Source: Azophilus sp965221465 (GTDB taxonomy: Bacteria; Pseudomonadota; Gammaproteobacteria; Pseudomonadales; Azotimanducaceae). Taken from it: a DNA stretch of 64,000 bases. The stretch is taken from NCBI GenBank assembly GCA_965221465.1, contig OZ244892.1:4708401-4772400 (forward strand), read 5' to 3'. Positions 43,915-53,028 of the stretch are shown in pieces. The notes under the pieces are model-generated. The model saw only the letters and a program-made list of their open reading frames with translations. It made no database searches and was not told the DNA's origin. Position numbers and translations under genes: made by a program. Each line of letters opens with the position of its first letter. The stretch's first letter is position 1.

Positions 43915-44068
43915 ATGCGAGTTCCCAACCCGGCACGCCGGGACGACGACGCGAAAGGAACATATGCAGTACGCTGGGAGAGAGCAGGTGTGCGGTGCGT
44001 GTGTCTGGCGCTGTTGGGGCTCGTGCTTGCGCCCATCGTCGCGGTAAATTTCTCCGCCTGGTGCGCCA
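43915..44068 (+). repeat. Structured repeat, unit E, truncated in the right arm
   Basis: Follows unit D head-to-tail. Leader 43915-43979, left arm 43980-44011, loop 44012-44062. The right arm stops after its first six bases (GCGCCA, 44063-44068) and the sequence then diverges. Its arm and leader variants (GAGAGCAGG, GGAACATATGCAGTACGC) are those of unit A, not of its neighbour D. Confidence 0.85.
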
Positions 44069-44110
44069 TTCGGCGAGCCAGCGGTGCAACATCATGAAGT
44101 ATCAGCGAAT

Positions 44111-45217
44111 TCAGGCGGGGCGATTGGTGTAGCCTGCAAACAGGTGGCCGGGTCGAATCTTCTCGTACTCCCGCAATACGGGCTCGAATTCCCGTGGGCT
44201 CGAATGGTGGATGATCAACCCGTCTGCGCCAGCTTCAAATTCCTTGACCCAGCGTTCGGCACATTCCCGGGGCGACCCGATTGCGGCAGAACGCCATTCC
44301 TGTGGTAGCTCCTTGTCGATTTTCTCCAATTGAGGGAGTGTTGCGACGGCATCGATCAACCCGTTCACGTCCATGACAGCTTTGGATCTGCGGAACGCCT
44401 CGACAGCCTCCTGATCCCAGTTGTTTATCTTGATCAGCCCCTCACCGTAGCCGGGAATCTGCATGTAGGTGGCCAGCCTGCCAACGACGCCCTTGAGGTA
44501 TTCCTCTTCTGAAACGTTACAGAGCGTTGCCAACACGCTCCAGATCCTGGTCGAACCGGAGGGGCGCCGCGCTTGTCGTTCTCCTTCGCGAATCAAGCCG
44601 ACAGCTCGAGTCAGAGACTCCGGGTCGATAAACGTGTGCAGATGCACACCGTCATAAAGCGTACCTGCGTTCTGCAAACTTTTGGGGCCGAACCCGATAA
44701 ACAGGATTGGGACATCTTCGTTCACGTACTCTCCGAAGAGCCCCAATCGTCCGTAGTCGCCGATTTCACCGGAATAGCCGACGATGGTCTCGCCCTTGAG
44801 CAATCGACGATACAACTCGACGTATTCTTTCTCGCGCGCATAGGTATTGGGCTTCAGCCCCCATGCCTGCATGAGCGAATTTGTGCCCTTGCCCAGGCCG
44901 AGGGCGAAACGACCCCTGGACATGCGATTGATGGACGAGGCCAATGCCGCGACATAGTTTGGATGTCTGGTATTCGGATTGATGGCCGAGGTGCCGATGT
45001 GGATATTCTCGGTTACTGCCGCAACAGCGCCGCACAGTGTCCCGGCTTCCTTGTAGTCGGGGCGCTCTGAAACCATGACGTTGCCGATGCCGAGCTGGTC
45101 GGCATAGGTGACCTGGTCCAGCGCTGAACGCGTGTCGTAGGTTGCACCCGGAAATGCGTAGAAACCAAGTTCAGGGAACTTGGAGGTGTATGTGGGATAT
45201 TCCAGTTCTTCGATCAA
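44111..45217 (-). CDS. LLM-class flavin/F420-dependent oxidoreductase (4)
   Basis: 368 residues. Luciferase-like features: LGFYAFPGATYDTRSALDQV, ADQLGIGNVMVSERPDYKE, IHIGTSAINPNTRHP, the signature INRMSRGRFALGLGKGTNSLMQAWGL and PILFIGFGPKSLQNAGTLYDGV. It resembles actinobacterial F420-dependent groups. The start appears to be TTG at 45217, with GGGAGAAG about 4 nt upstream, an unusual initiation codon; no ATG or GTG gives the family N-terminus. It is divergent from the desaturase-like flavoprotein gene, with the 13-bp tandem repeats in the shared spacer. Confidence 0.83.
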   Translation of the reverse strand: MIEELEYPTYTSKFPELGFYAFPGATYDTRSALDQVTYADQLGIGNVMVSERPDYKEAGTLCGAVAAVTENIHIGTSAINPNTRHPNYVAALASSINRMSRGRFALGLGKGTNSLMQAWGLKPNTYAREKEYVELYRRLLKGETIVGYSGEIGDYGRLGLFGEYVNEDVPILFIGFGPKSLQNAGTLYDGVHLHTFIDPESLTRAVGLIREGERQARRPSGSTRIWSVLATLCNVSEEEYLKGVVGRLATYMQIPGYGEGLIKINNWDQEAVEAFRRSKAVMDVNGLIDAVATLPQLEKIDKELPQEWRSAAIGSPRECAERWVKEFEAGADGLIIHHSSPREFEPVLREYEKIRPGHLFAGYTNRPA

Positions 45218-45352
45218 GATCTTCTCCCGACGTCATCGGCTGGAGGTTAGGTTACACATCGTGTTTTTTTCATTCAGAAACGGACTTTCCCCGAGTATGG
45301 TGGATTTATCCGCATCTTGCGAGATTTGTCTGAATCGAGCACGTAGAGTTGA

Positions 45353-45417
45353 ATGCAGGGTGGAGATGCAGAATCGAGATGTGGGGCGGGGATGCAGGGT
45401 GGCGATTCAGGGTGGAG
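45353..45417 (+). repeat. Minisatellite, 13-bp unit x 5
   Basis: Five consecutive imperfect 13-mers: ATGCAGGGTGGAG, ATGCAGAATCGAG, ATGTGGGGCGGGG, ATGCAGGGTGGCG and ATTCAGGGTGGAG. They end 21 nt before the start codon of the flavoprotein gene at 45438. Confidence 0.85.
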
Positions 45418-45437
45418 AAGAGGCCCCGGAGGAAGCA

Positions 45438-47105
45438 ATGGCAGAGGCAATAGAATCGGGCCCCGTCAAGAAAAAGGCAGCCACGAAAGCCAGTTCGATA
45501 AGGATCGGACGACGCTACCGCGCAAGCCGCGTCGACGACGATTACGATGTCATTGTGATCGGCTCCGGGCCGGGCGGGCTGTCGACGGCGGCGTGTCTGT
45601 CCAGAATGGGCAAGAAGGTCGCTGTCTTCGAGCAACATTATACGGCCGGTGGTTTCACCCACGCCTATGAGCGCAACGGCTACGAATGGGATGTAGGGGT
45701 CCACTTCATGAACGAAGTGGCCACGCCTGGAACCTTGCCGCGGAAGCTCTTCGACTTCATATCGGATGGCAACATCCACTGGCGCGCCATGGACGAAGAC
45801 AAGCTGCTGTTGAGTTTCGGCGACGGTCCGCGGTTGCCGATCACCATGCAGGCGAGCAAGGATCGACGGGCCTTGCAGCAGTTGTTTCCGGAAGAGTCGG
45901 AAGCGATCGATGCAATCTACGCACATGGCGCGAAAACCGTCCAGCGTGGCATGCCGATGATGCTGGGATTGCGGTTGACGGGTTCGGGGTTTCTTGGCCG
46001 GCTGCTTGGGCGGGTGTTCTCGAGTCTGGTGCCAGCCGATCTCTACAAGACCTGTTACGAGGTGGTGTCGAGATTTACCGATAACGAAAAGCTGATTCGA
46101 GTTGTGTGCTGCCTTTGGATAGCCGCGGGTATCACACCCGATCGTTTGTCCTATATGTTCGTCGCCGGTGCTCAGATCAATGAATCGCCCATGGGTTTTC
46201 CGATCGGTGGCAGTGCCGAGATTGCAAAGAACATCATTCCGGTCATTCAGCAGGGCGGGGGTGATCTGTATACTTATGCCAGGGTCGACGAAGTCGTTTT
46301 CGAGGCAGGTCGCGCCAGTGGCGTGCGCATGAGCGATGGGCACGTTGTCCGTGCACCTCAGGTGGTGAGCACGGCGGGCGTGTTCAATACGTTTACACAC
46401 CTGGTCCCCGAAGCGTTGACGAAGAAATACGGCTACGACAAGAAACTCGAGCGGGTCGACCGTGCCGTTGGGCACTTCAATCTCTTCGTCGGTTTCAACC
46501 AATCGACCGAGAGCCTGGGCTTGCACGACTCCGAGCACCTGGTTTTCAAGAGCTACGACTTCGAAAAGGACGCCGCCGCATTCAATGAGGATCTGAACGC
46601 GGACATTCCGTTTCTGTACATGACTTTTCCATCTGCCAAGGATGGCGCCTGGTCGCAGCGCTACCCAAACAAGTCCACGGCGTCGATCTTTTTTTATATC
46701 GAAAACTTCGACCACTTCAAGAAGTGGCGCCATGAGACCTGGGAGCATCGGGGTGAGGAGTACGATGCATTGAAGGAAGATATGGCGCAGAGGGTGCTCG
46801 AGATTCTCTTCAGGCATTACCCGCATCTGCGTGACAAGGTCGACTACTACGAGTTTTCGACACCTTTGAGCACGCGCCACTTCAACATGTACGAACATGG
46901 CGAAATATACGGCCTCCACGGTACGCCGGAACGCATGAAGCAGACCTGGTTGAAACCCAAAACGCGAATTCCCGGCCTCTATCTTGCGGGCCAGGATGCT
47001 CTGTTGTTGGGACATACGACGGGCGCGTTGACAGGATTGTTGGCGGCATGGAACGTTCTCGGGTTCCGCAAGGGCCTCGAGCTGTGGAAGAAAGTCAATG
47101 CGTGA
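45438..47105 (+). CDS. Phytoene-desaturase/retinol-saturase-like FAD oxidoreductase
   Basis: 555 residues. A basic N-terminal tail precedes the FAD-binding beta-alpha-beta DYDVIVIGSGPGGLSTAACL (GSGPGG 42-47), then VFEQHYTAGGFTHAYERNGYEWDVGVHFMN, typical of RetSat/CrtISO/CrtI. The C-terminal PGLYLAGQDALLLGHTTGALTG is the second FAD contact of that family. It would saturate, desaturate or isomerise a polyene or isoprenoid. The ATG at 45438 is chosen for its GGAGGAAG site; the frame is open further upstream through the 13-bp repeats, which would add unconserved sequence. Its 3' end overlaps the P450 start by 8 nt. Confidence 0.85.
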   Translation: MAEAIESGPVKKKAATKASSIRIGRRYRASRVDDDYDVIVIGSGPGGLSTAACLSRMGKKVAVFEQHYTAGGFTHAYERNGYEWDVGVHFMNEVATPGTLPRKLFDFISDGNIHWRAMDEDKLLLSFGDGPRLPITMQASKDRRALQQLFPEESEAIDAIYAHGAKTVQRGMPMMLGLRLTGSGFLGRLLGRVFSSLVPADLYKTCYEVVSRFTDNEKLIRVVCCLWIAAGITPDRLSYMFVAGAQINESPMGFPIGGSAEIAKNIIPVIQQGGGDLYTYARVDEVVFEAGRASGVRMSDGHVVRAPQVVSTAGVFNTFTHLVPEALTKKYGYDKKLERVDRAVGHFNLFVGFNQSTESLGLHDSEHLVFKSYDFEKDAAAFNEDLNADIPFLYMTFPSAKDGAWSQRYPNKSTASIFFYIENFDHFKKWRHETWEHRGEEYDALKEDMAQRVLEILFRHYPHLRDKVDYYEFSTPLSTRHFNMYEHGEIYGLHGTPERMKQTWLKPKTRIPGLYLAGQDALLLGHTTGALTGLLAAWNVLGFRKGLELWKKVNA

Positions 47106-48351
47106 CGCGCCGACGCTTCTCGATCGGGCTACGCTCGACTGGCCGTATCCGTTCTACCAACGGTTGCGCGAAGAGGCGCCGGTTTACTTCGATCCGATGC
47201 TCGAGGCGTGGTTGGTGACCCGATACGACGACCTTCAGCAGGCTGCTCGCCTCGACCCCAGGCTATCGAGTTTCCTGGGTTATACACAATCCATCGAGCC
47301 ACCCTGGCAAGCCGAGATGGAAGCGCTCATGTGGCAGGAAGGGTACGGGCCCAACGATTTTGCTGACTCGATCAAGGTCGACCCGCCGCTGCAAGCCCGT
47401 CGTCGAGCGCTTATGAACGAGGCTCTGGCGCCCCATAAAGTTGCGGCGATGGAAGAAGATGTACTCGCGATAACACGCGATGTGGTATCCCGGTTTGCAG
47501 GCCTCGACGAAGCGGATCTGGTGGCGGAGTTCGCGAGGCCCATCCCGATCATGACCATGTGCAAGCTCATGAACTTTCCATTGGATCGGATGGAGGAGAT
47601 GAGCATGTGGGCAGACTCGATTGCCGCCTCCGTTGCAGTCGATATCGAAAAAGACGCCGCAATGCAGCACGCCAGGAACATCTGCGAGTTGCAGAAGTTC
47701 GTCGTCAACGCGATCGAAGAACGACGTGAGAATCCGGGATCGGACTTGATCTCCCAGATGGTCTTTGCGCGCATAGAAGATGACGACGATCCACAGTTGA
47801 GTGACCGTGAGCTTCTGGCGATGGGGGTTGCACTGGTGGCGGGAGGCCTGGACACCACACGAAACGGTATCGGTTGGGGTGTCTATCACCTGGCGACCGA
47901 GCCTGAACTCTTCAAGCACCTCAAAGCACGGCAAGACGACGGACCGATCGATCGATTCATCGAAGAGTCGCTGCGTGCGCAGACCATCGTCAGCCACGTC
48001 CCTCGCTATGCCCAGGAAGACCTGGAAATCGGCGGCGTGACGATTCCGGCAGGGTCGACTGTTTTCCTGTGTTGGGGTGCGGGCAACCATGACGAGGACG
48101 TGTTTCCCGATGCTACCCGTCTCGATCTCGAGCGAAAAAATGCCAGGCGGCATCTGACATTCGGCAACGGCATACATTTCTGCGCCGGTTTTCGTCTAGC
48201 GAGACTCGAGATGAAGTGTGCGTTCAAGGCTCTGGTTGAGCGGTTCGACAGTCTAGAGCTGACCTGCGCGCCTGAAGAACTCCCGGTCGCGGCCAGTATG
48301 GCATTGCGAGGCCCGGAAGCCCTGCCGGTTCGTTTCGAGGGCACCAACTGA
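47098..48351 (+). CDS. Cytochrome P450
   Basis: 417 residues, a soluble bacterial P450. The I-helix is GGLDTTRNGIG, ExxR is EESLR, and the haem-thiolate loop FGNGIHFCAG places the ligand at Cys362. The usual acidic-alcohol pair of the I-helix reads D-T, suitable for oxygen activation. Family-level assignment is not possible by eye; relatives hydroxylate terpenoids, steroids or fatty acids. It overlaps both neighbours by a few bases (8 nt upstream, TGATG downstream), so it is translated with the flavoprotein and the kinase-like gene. Redox partners are not seen nearby. Confidence 0.92.
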   Translation: MRDAPTLLDRATLDWPYPFYQRLREEAPVYFDPMLEAWLVTRYDDLQQAARLDPRLSSFLGYTQSIEPPWQAEMEALMWQEGYGPNDFADSIKVDPPLQARRRALMNEALAPHKVAAMEEDVLAITRDVVSRFAGLDEADLVAEFARPIPIMTMCKLMNFPLDRMEEMSMWADSIAASVAVDIEKDAAMQHARNICELQKFVVNAIEERRENPGSDLISQMVFARIEDDDDPQLSDRELLAMGVALVAGGLDTTRNGIGWGVYHLATEPELFKHLKARQDDGPIDRFIEESLRAQTIVSHVPRYAQEDLEIGGVTIPAGSTVFLCWGAGNHDEDVFPDATRLDLERKNARRHLTFGNGIHFCAGFRLARLEMKCAFKALVERFDSLELTCAPEELPVAASMALRGPEALPVRFEGTN

Positions 48352-49862
48352 TGGCCGACGGTGGTCGAAGTCCGGTCGAGCTGGCGCGAGCGTACATACA
48401 TCGAGTTTACGAAAACCACGAATACGAACTGGTTCGTGAGATCTTCTCCGACCCGATGATTCGCCACGATCCCAACGGTGTTGTGGTGCTGACCCACGAC
48501 GAACAGATCGCTCGGCTCGAAAAGTACCAGACCCAGATGGGCGCACGTTTCGAAAACATAACGATTCATGGCGATGACGAGTATGTGACGGTCGTATACA
48601 ACATGCACACGACACGCGGCAGACCGTACGAAATGTGCAGCATCGAAACCTGGCGGGTTCAGGATGGCCGTATTACCGAATGCTGGAACAGTCCCTATGT
48701 GCCCGGCAAGTGGGGTGACCCGGACATTCCCGAGACGCTCGAGGATGAGGTATCCGAGCCGCATATCGTCAAAGATGTCGCCAACATCGATCGAGATTGG
48801 GTAACGAGTGTGCTAAGGCACGCCGGCATCGATGCGCCGAGGGTCGAGCTGGTGAATGTCGAGCGAATGAGCGGCGGTAACGCCTGCACGACGCTGCGTC
48901 TCGCGATCGACTACAATGCCGAGCCGGGAGATACGCCGCAGTCGATGGTCTGCAAACTGACTCCGGAGAATCCACACATGGCGATGGCGCTTGCGGAAAA
49001 CGGTGCCAATACGACCGAACTCGAGGCGCTGCAGCTTTTCACCGAAGAGCGGGTCGTCAATGCTCCTTCGCTCTACTTCGGCGACGTGGACGAGTTCGGT
49101 TTCTACGCCACGATTGCGATGCAGGATCTGTCCGTAAGAGCCACGATTGGCGATCAGATCAACGGTGTGACCACCGCTCAGGCTACAGCCCTTTGTCGCC
49201 AACTGAAGAACCTTCACACGCATTTCTGGCAGTCACCGCGTCTGCAGGAATTTACCTGGCTGAACAATGCGGATTCGAGCGCGGAGGTCAACGGTGAGCT
49301 GTATATCGCAGGTGCGGCCAGGGTGCGGGAGTACTTTGGCAGTGAATTGCCGGAAGAGTACTACCGGTTGATCGACGCATTCGTTCCTCAGGTGAAGTCG
49401 TGGCTGGGGTACAAGAGTCAGTATCGAACCCTGATACATGCCGATGCACGGGCGCTCAACGTGCTGTTCGAAGAGCCTCGAGAAGGGGAGGAACAAGCCT
49501 GGTTGATCGACTGGCAGGTGGCGGCGATCGACGATCCCCAGCGCGACCTGGCTTACTTCATGAGCACCAGTGTCACAACCGAAGACCGGCGAGCGATCGA
49601 ACGTGCATTGATCGGCGATCATGCGAGCGCAATTGGCGCAATAGACCCCTCCTATACCCTGGAGATTGCAGAGGAAAGCTATCGCTTCTACCTGCCGCAC
49701 GGAATGTATGGTGCGGTTGCCAGTGTCGCCTTTGCATCCAGTGACACAACCCGCGAGATTCTCGCCGCATGGTTGCCCCGCAGCTGCGCAGCGGTACTCG
49801 ACTGGGATAGTCTCCCATTGGTTCAGGAACGGCTAAACAAACGTCAGGGGGTACAAGCGTGA
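48351..49862 (+). CDS. SnoaL-like domain fused to aminoglycoside/ecdysteroid-kinase-like domain
   Basis: 503 residues. Residues about 1-125 look like a SnoaL/NTF2-like domain (LARAYIHRVYENHEYELVREIF...GRITECWNSPY). Residues about 145-503 are a kinase of the APH/EcKinase type: N-lobe VERMSGGNACTTLRLAI and QSMVCKLTPE (Lys202 as ATP lysine), catalytic HADARALN (His363, Asp365, Asn370) and IDWQ (Asp387) in place of the DFG. It would phosphorylate a small alcohol. Overlaps: TGATG with the P450 gene, GTGA with the SDR gene. The fusion implies a substrate shared with the SnoaL cavity. Confidence 0.8.
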   Translation: MADGGRSPVELARAYIHRVYENHEYELVREIFSDPMIRHDPNGVVVLTHDEQIARLEKYQTQMGARFENITIHGDDEYVTVVYNMHTTRGRPYEMCSIETWRVQDGRITECWNSPYVPGKWGDPDIPETLEDEVSEPHIVKDVANIDRDWVTSVLRHAGIDAPRVELVNVERMSGGNACTTLRLAIDYNAEPGDTPQSMVCKLTPENPHMAMALAENGANTTELEALQLFTEERVVNAPSLYFGDVDEFGFYATIAMQDLSVRATIGDQINGVTTAQATALCRQLKNLHTHFWQSPRLQEFTWLNNADSSAEVNGELYIAGAARVREYFGSELPEEYYRLIDAFVPQVKSWLGYKSQYRTLIHADARALNVLFEEPREGEEQAWLIDWQVAAIDDPQRDLAYFMSTSVTTEDRRAIERALIGDHASAIGAIDPSYTLEIAEESYRFYLPHGMYGAVASVAFASSDTTREILAAWLPRSCAAVLDWDSLPLVQERLNKRQGVQA

Positions 49863-50644
49863 GCCAGCGTCTCGAAGGGAAGGTCGCGCTGATTACAGGT
49901 GCCGGAACCGGTATTGGTGCGGCCTGTATGGGACTGTTTGCGCGGGAAGGCGCGACAGTGATCGGATGCGGGCGCCGTGTGGCGCCACTCGAGGAAGTAC
50001 TGACCGCCGTACAATCTGAAGGCGGTGGGGGTGCTGTCATTCAGGCGGATCTCGCACGCCACGAGGAAGCGGATAGTGCGGTAGCGAGCGTCATGGAACA
50101 GTTTGGACGCCTGGATATTCTGGTGCACTCGGCCGGCGTTGGCTGGAGTTGGGCGGCTGTCAGCCCTGACTCGATGAACGATATTGCAGCCACACCCCCT
50201 GAAAAGTGGCGTGAAGTCATGTCGATCAACCTCGATGCGTGCTACAGCATTTGCCGTGCCGCGCTTCAACCCATGCTATTGCAGGGCAGCGGTTCTATCG
50301 TCAATGTTTCCAGTATCGGGGGCTTCAGGGGCGCTGACTCCGGTCACACCTATGCTGCAGCCAAGGCAGGGATGATCAACCTGACTCGGGCGATGGCCGT
50401 CGCCTACGGTGCCAAGGGCATACGGTCCAATTGTGTGTGTCCGGGGTTGACCGATACACCCATGACCGAAGAAGTGGTTACCGGCATCAGGGCTGACCCG
50501 CAAGCGCTGCAGAACATTGCGCCCATGGCTCGGGTGGGTACCCCGGAAGAGATGGCCTATGGGTGCCTGTATCTGGCGTCGGATGAAGCGAGCTACTGCA
50601 ACGGTGTCGTCTTGCCCATCGATGGTGGCACCACCGCGAGGTGA
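49859..50644 (+). CDS. Short-chain dehydrogenase/reductase (2)
   Basis: 261 residues. TGAGTGIGAACMG near 14-26 binds the cofactor; the catalytic residues sit in VNVSSIGGFRGADSGHTYAAAKAG (Ser, Tyr, Lys) and the C-terminus is NGVVLPIDGGTTAR. Arg residues after the second strand (GCGRRV) suggest NADP(H). GTG start at 49859 overlapping the kinase stop by 4 nt. It is the fourth gene of a tightly packed unit with the flavoprotein, P450 and kinase-like protein. Confidence 0.88.
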   Translation: MSQRLEGKVALITGAGTGIGAACMGLFAREGATVIGCGRRVAPLEEVLTAVQSEGGGGAVIQADLARHEEADSAVASVMEQFGRLDILVHSAGVGWSWAAVSPDSMNDIAATPPEKWREVMSINLDACYSICRAALQPMLLQGSGSIVNVSSIGGFRGADSGHTYAAAKAGMINLTRAMAVAYGAKGIRSNCVCPGLTDTPMTEEVVTGIRADPQALQNIAPMARVGTPEEMAYGCLYLASDEASYCNGVVLPIDGGTTAR

Positions 50645-50727
50645 GTACAGGCTTTTCGCAGGTTTATCGTCTAAAAGTCCCTTTTTGTTTCATAGAGTCC
50701 AAGCAACCAGAAAAACCAGAGGTAGTC

Positions 50728-51834
50728 ATGGAAACTGTTGACCGCTATCACCACATCTGCCTGACGGTGAACTCGGAAAACTGGAAAGAAGTGTGGCCAA
50801 AGGAGATGGCGTTCTTTACCAGGTTCCTGCGTATGCACGCTTATGAAATCAACGTGGAGGAAATGGATCTGGAATCCTCCCTCGAAGGCCTCGAGAAGGG
50901 CCTGGGCCTGGGCCCACAGAAGATCGTGACTTACGAAGAGAGCGGCAAACCGAAGCTCGATTATTTCTATTACGTAATGGGTGAGGACATGTCCGAGACG
51001 GCTTGCCTCATCGATCTGATCGTTTTCGTGACAGAACCCGGACAACGCACCCAACCTCACCCGAACATGTACACCCAGGGTCTGCGCGGGCTCACGCTTC
51101 TCGTAGACAACATGGAGGCCATCTACCGGCGCGGGCAAGAGATGGGTATCGAGTTCCTGAGCGAGCCTGTTACCGACAACTGGGGCGATATCGGAGAAGT
51201 CCAGTATGCGGTGGTGAAGGATGCCATGGGCAACCCGGTTGAACTGTTGCAAACCGACGAAGTTGCCGAACCCGGGGATGGCAAGGTGCTGCGAATCTTT
51301 TCCCTCAATCAGAACACTGCCGATCTCGAGCAAGGCTTGAGCTTCCATGTCGATGGCTGTGGAGTCAGCGTCGCAGCGCGAGTTGAACATTCCGGTGAGG
51401 CTTTTGCCAAGGCAAACAATGTCGGTGCCGACGCGCGTGCGACGACTTGTTTTTTGAAGGGTACAAACCCCGATGCAAAGACCTATTACGCGCTAACGCA
51501 GTGGCACGACCCGGTCACTCAGGTGAACACGCCTGACGAGGGCTATACCGCGAGCTACTACCGTATGTGGCACTGGATCAAGGGAAATTCGGATAATGTT
51601 CAAGCGCTTTGGGACAAGATGAAGCCCCGGATGAAGACAGCGGCGATGGATCCGTATACCTATCCCTCACCGGCGCCCTGGAGCGATGTGACGATGAGTT
51701 TCTTCCTCGACCAGGACAATGTGCTACAGGAATTTGCCAACCACGAAGAAGGTGGATGGGCAGGTCTCGAGGAAGTACGAGACGATCCGAAGTACAGCAG
51801 GAACTTCGAAGCCAAAGAGAAGTGGTTCAAGTAG
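50728..51834 (+). CDS. Double-VOC-domain protein (1)
   Basis: 368 residues. Two halves have the vicinal-oxygen-chelate pattern: DRYHHICLTVNS near the start, GLRGLTLLVDNMEAIYRRGQEMGIEFLSEPV and GNPVELLQTDE in the first half; KVLRIFSLNQNTADLEQGLSFHVDGCGVSV in the second. One His (HHIC) and one Glu (VEL) per metal site can be seen; other ligands are unclear. It is highly similar in order to the next gene, so the two are tandem duplicates. Extradiol dioxygenase, isomerase or non-enzymatic binding are all possible. Confidence 0.78.
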   Translation: METVDRYHHICLTVNSENWKEVWPKEMAFFTRFLRMHAYEINVEEMDLESSLEGLEKGLGLGPQKIVTYEESGKPKLDYFYYVMGEDMSETACLIDLIVFVTEPGQRTQPHPNMYTQGLRGLTLLVDNMEAIYRRGQEMGIEFLSEPVTDNWGDIGEVQYAVVKDAMGNPVELLQTDEVAEPGDGKVLRIFSLNQNTADLEQGLSFHVDGCGVSVAARVEHSGEAFAKANNVGADARATTCFLKGTNPDAKTYYALTQWHDPVTQVNTPDEGYTASYYRMWHWIKGNSDNVQALWDKMKPRMKTAAMDPYTYPSPAPWSDVTMSFFLDQDNVLQEFANHEEGGWAGLEEVRDDPKYSRNFEAKEKWFK

Positions 51835-51963
51835 TATACTGGCATGCCGCGCGCCAGGTTCGGCTGTTGATTAAGGCTTTTTTCATGGTTGCAGCGATAT
51901 ACTGACTCGCAAGACGAGGCAAGCAGCCTCACTCAACAACGACAAACTCGAGCGAGGAAAGCC

Positions 51964-53016
51964 ATGAAAAGTGTCGATCGCGTCTACCACATCTGCCTGA
52001 CAATCAGCACGGACCAGCAGGAAGAGTACCCGAGGGTTCTCGAGTTCTTCACCGATTTCCTGAAGATGAACGCCTTTCGCATTCGCACCGAAGAAATGAA
52101 GCGGGACGAGGTGGAGCAGGGGTTCGATGGTATCGGAATCGGCAAGCAGACGGCGACGGTCGATGAGAAAACCGGCAAGGAAAAGCACCTGGAAATATTC
52201 CATTACGTCTGCGGTGAGGATACGTCCGAGCTCGCGACTCTGATGGATTTTATTACCTTTACCACTGAGCCCGGCCAGATGACTTCGCCGCTCGACGCAA
52301 TGAACCTGCGGGGCCTGAGGGGCATGACGCTGTTGGTGGATGACATTGCCGCCATCCATGCGCGTGGCCAGGAGCAGGGCGTCGAGTTCATCAGCGAACC
52401 GGTCGAAGCCGATTGGGGTCCTCTTGGCCAGGTCCTGTTTGCCGTTGTACGCGATCCGCTGGGAAACCCGGTTGAATTGGTGCAGACGTCACCGGGGTCA
52501 GCAGGCGAAGGCAAAACGCTGCGTATTTTTTCGATCAACATCAATACCGCCGATGCCGGCAAGTCGTTGGCGTTCTATCGGGATGGCTGTGGTATGAGGG
52601 TCGAGCATGAGGTTGAACTCTCGGGGGAGAACATGGCACATGCCATGGGGGTGGATCGCATGCAAGCCACCAGCTATTACCTCAAAGGCAGCAATCCGCA
52701 TGCGGAAACCTGGTTGTGCCTCACCGAGTGGGCGAGCCCCGGGCTTGGTGTCATCGAACTGCCCGAGGGTCGTACGCCAAGCTGGTATCGCATGTTTCTC
52801 TGGCTCGACAGCAAGGAAGATGTCCACGCGATGTTCGATCACATGCGTCCGAACATGGCACGGGTCATCGGCGAACCCTTCGATTTCTATACGCCGCCGC
52901 CCTTTGAAGGCACCATCACGATGGGGATGTTCGAGGATCCGGACACTGTCGTTCAGGAATTCGCCTACAAGGAAAACTGGACCGGCCTGCAAACGGCCCT
53001 CGACCTGGGCGATTGA
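51964..53016 (+). CDS. Double-VOC-domain protein (2)
   Basis: 350 residues, paralogue of the preceding gene: DRVYHICLTIS, LRGMTLLVDDIAAIHARGQEQGVEFISEPV, GNPVELVQTS, then TLRIFSININTADAGKSLAFYRDGCGMRVEHEVELSG. Both proteins carry long insertions with Asp/Glu-rich segments. The 129-nt gap before it includes an AT-rich stretch with TATACT at 51898-51903, so it may have its own promoter. The paralogues may form a heterodimer. Confidence 0.78.
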   Translation: MKSVDRVYHICLTISTDQQEEYPRVLEFFTDFLKMNAFRIRTEEMKRDEVEQGFDGIGIGKQTATVDEKTGKEKHLEIFHYVCGEDTSELATLMDFITFTTEPGQMTSPLDAMNLRGLRGMTLLVDDIAAIHARGQEQGVEFISEPVEADWGPLGQVLFAVVRDPLGNPVELVQTSPGSAGEGKTLRIFSININTADAGKSLAFYRDGCGMRVEHEVELSGENMAHAMGVDRMQATSYYLKGSNPHAETWLCLTEWASPGLGVIELPEGRTPSWYRMFLWLDSKEDVHAMFDHMRPNMARVIGEPFDFYTPPPFEGTITMGMFEDPDTVVQEFAYKENWTGLQTALDLGD

Positions 53017-53028
53017 AATGTGGGAGGC

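Noticed and set aside
43664..44068. REP/BIME elements with a RAYT transposase
   Set aside because: The hairpins (115 nt, 32-bp arms) are far larger than REP units and no Y1-type transposase gene is visible here; one elsewhere in the genome cannot be excluded.
45353..45417. CRISPR-like array
   Set aside because: The 13-bp units are contiguous with no spacers and no cas genes are in the window.
45306..47015. Very long minus-strand open frame antisense to the FAD oxidoreductase
   Set aside because: The plus strand has unmistakable FAD-binding motifs; the antisense peptide is His/Arg/Gln-rich with no family resemblance.
51866..51903. Sigma70 promoter before the second VOC gene
   Set aside because: TATACT is a good -10 but TTGATT lies about 25 nt upstream, too far for a standard -35; no other -35 fits.
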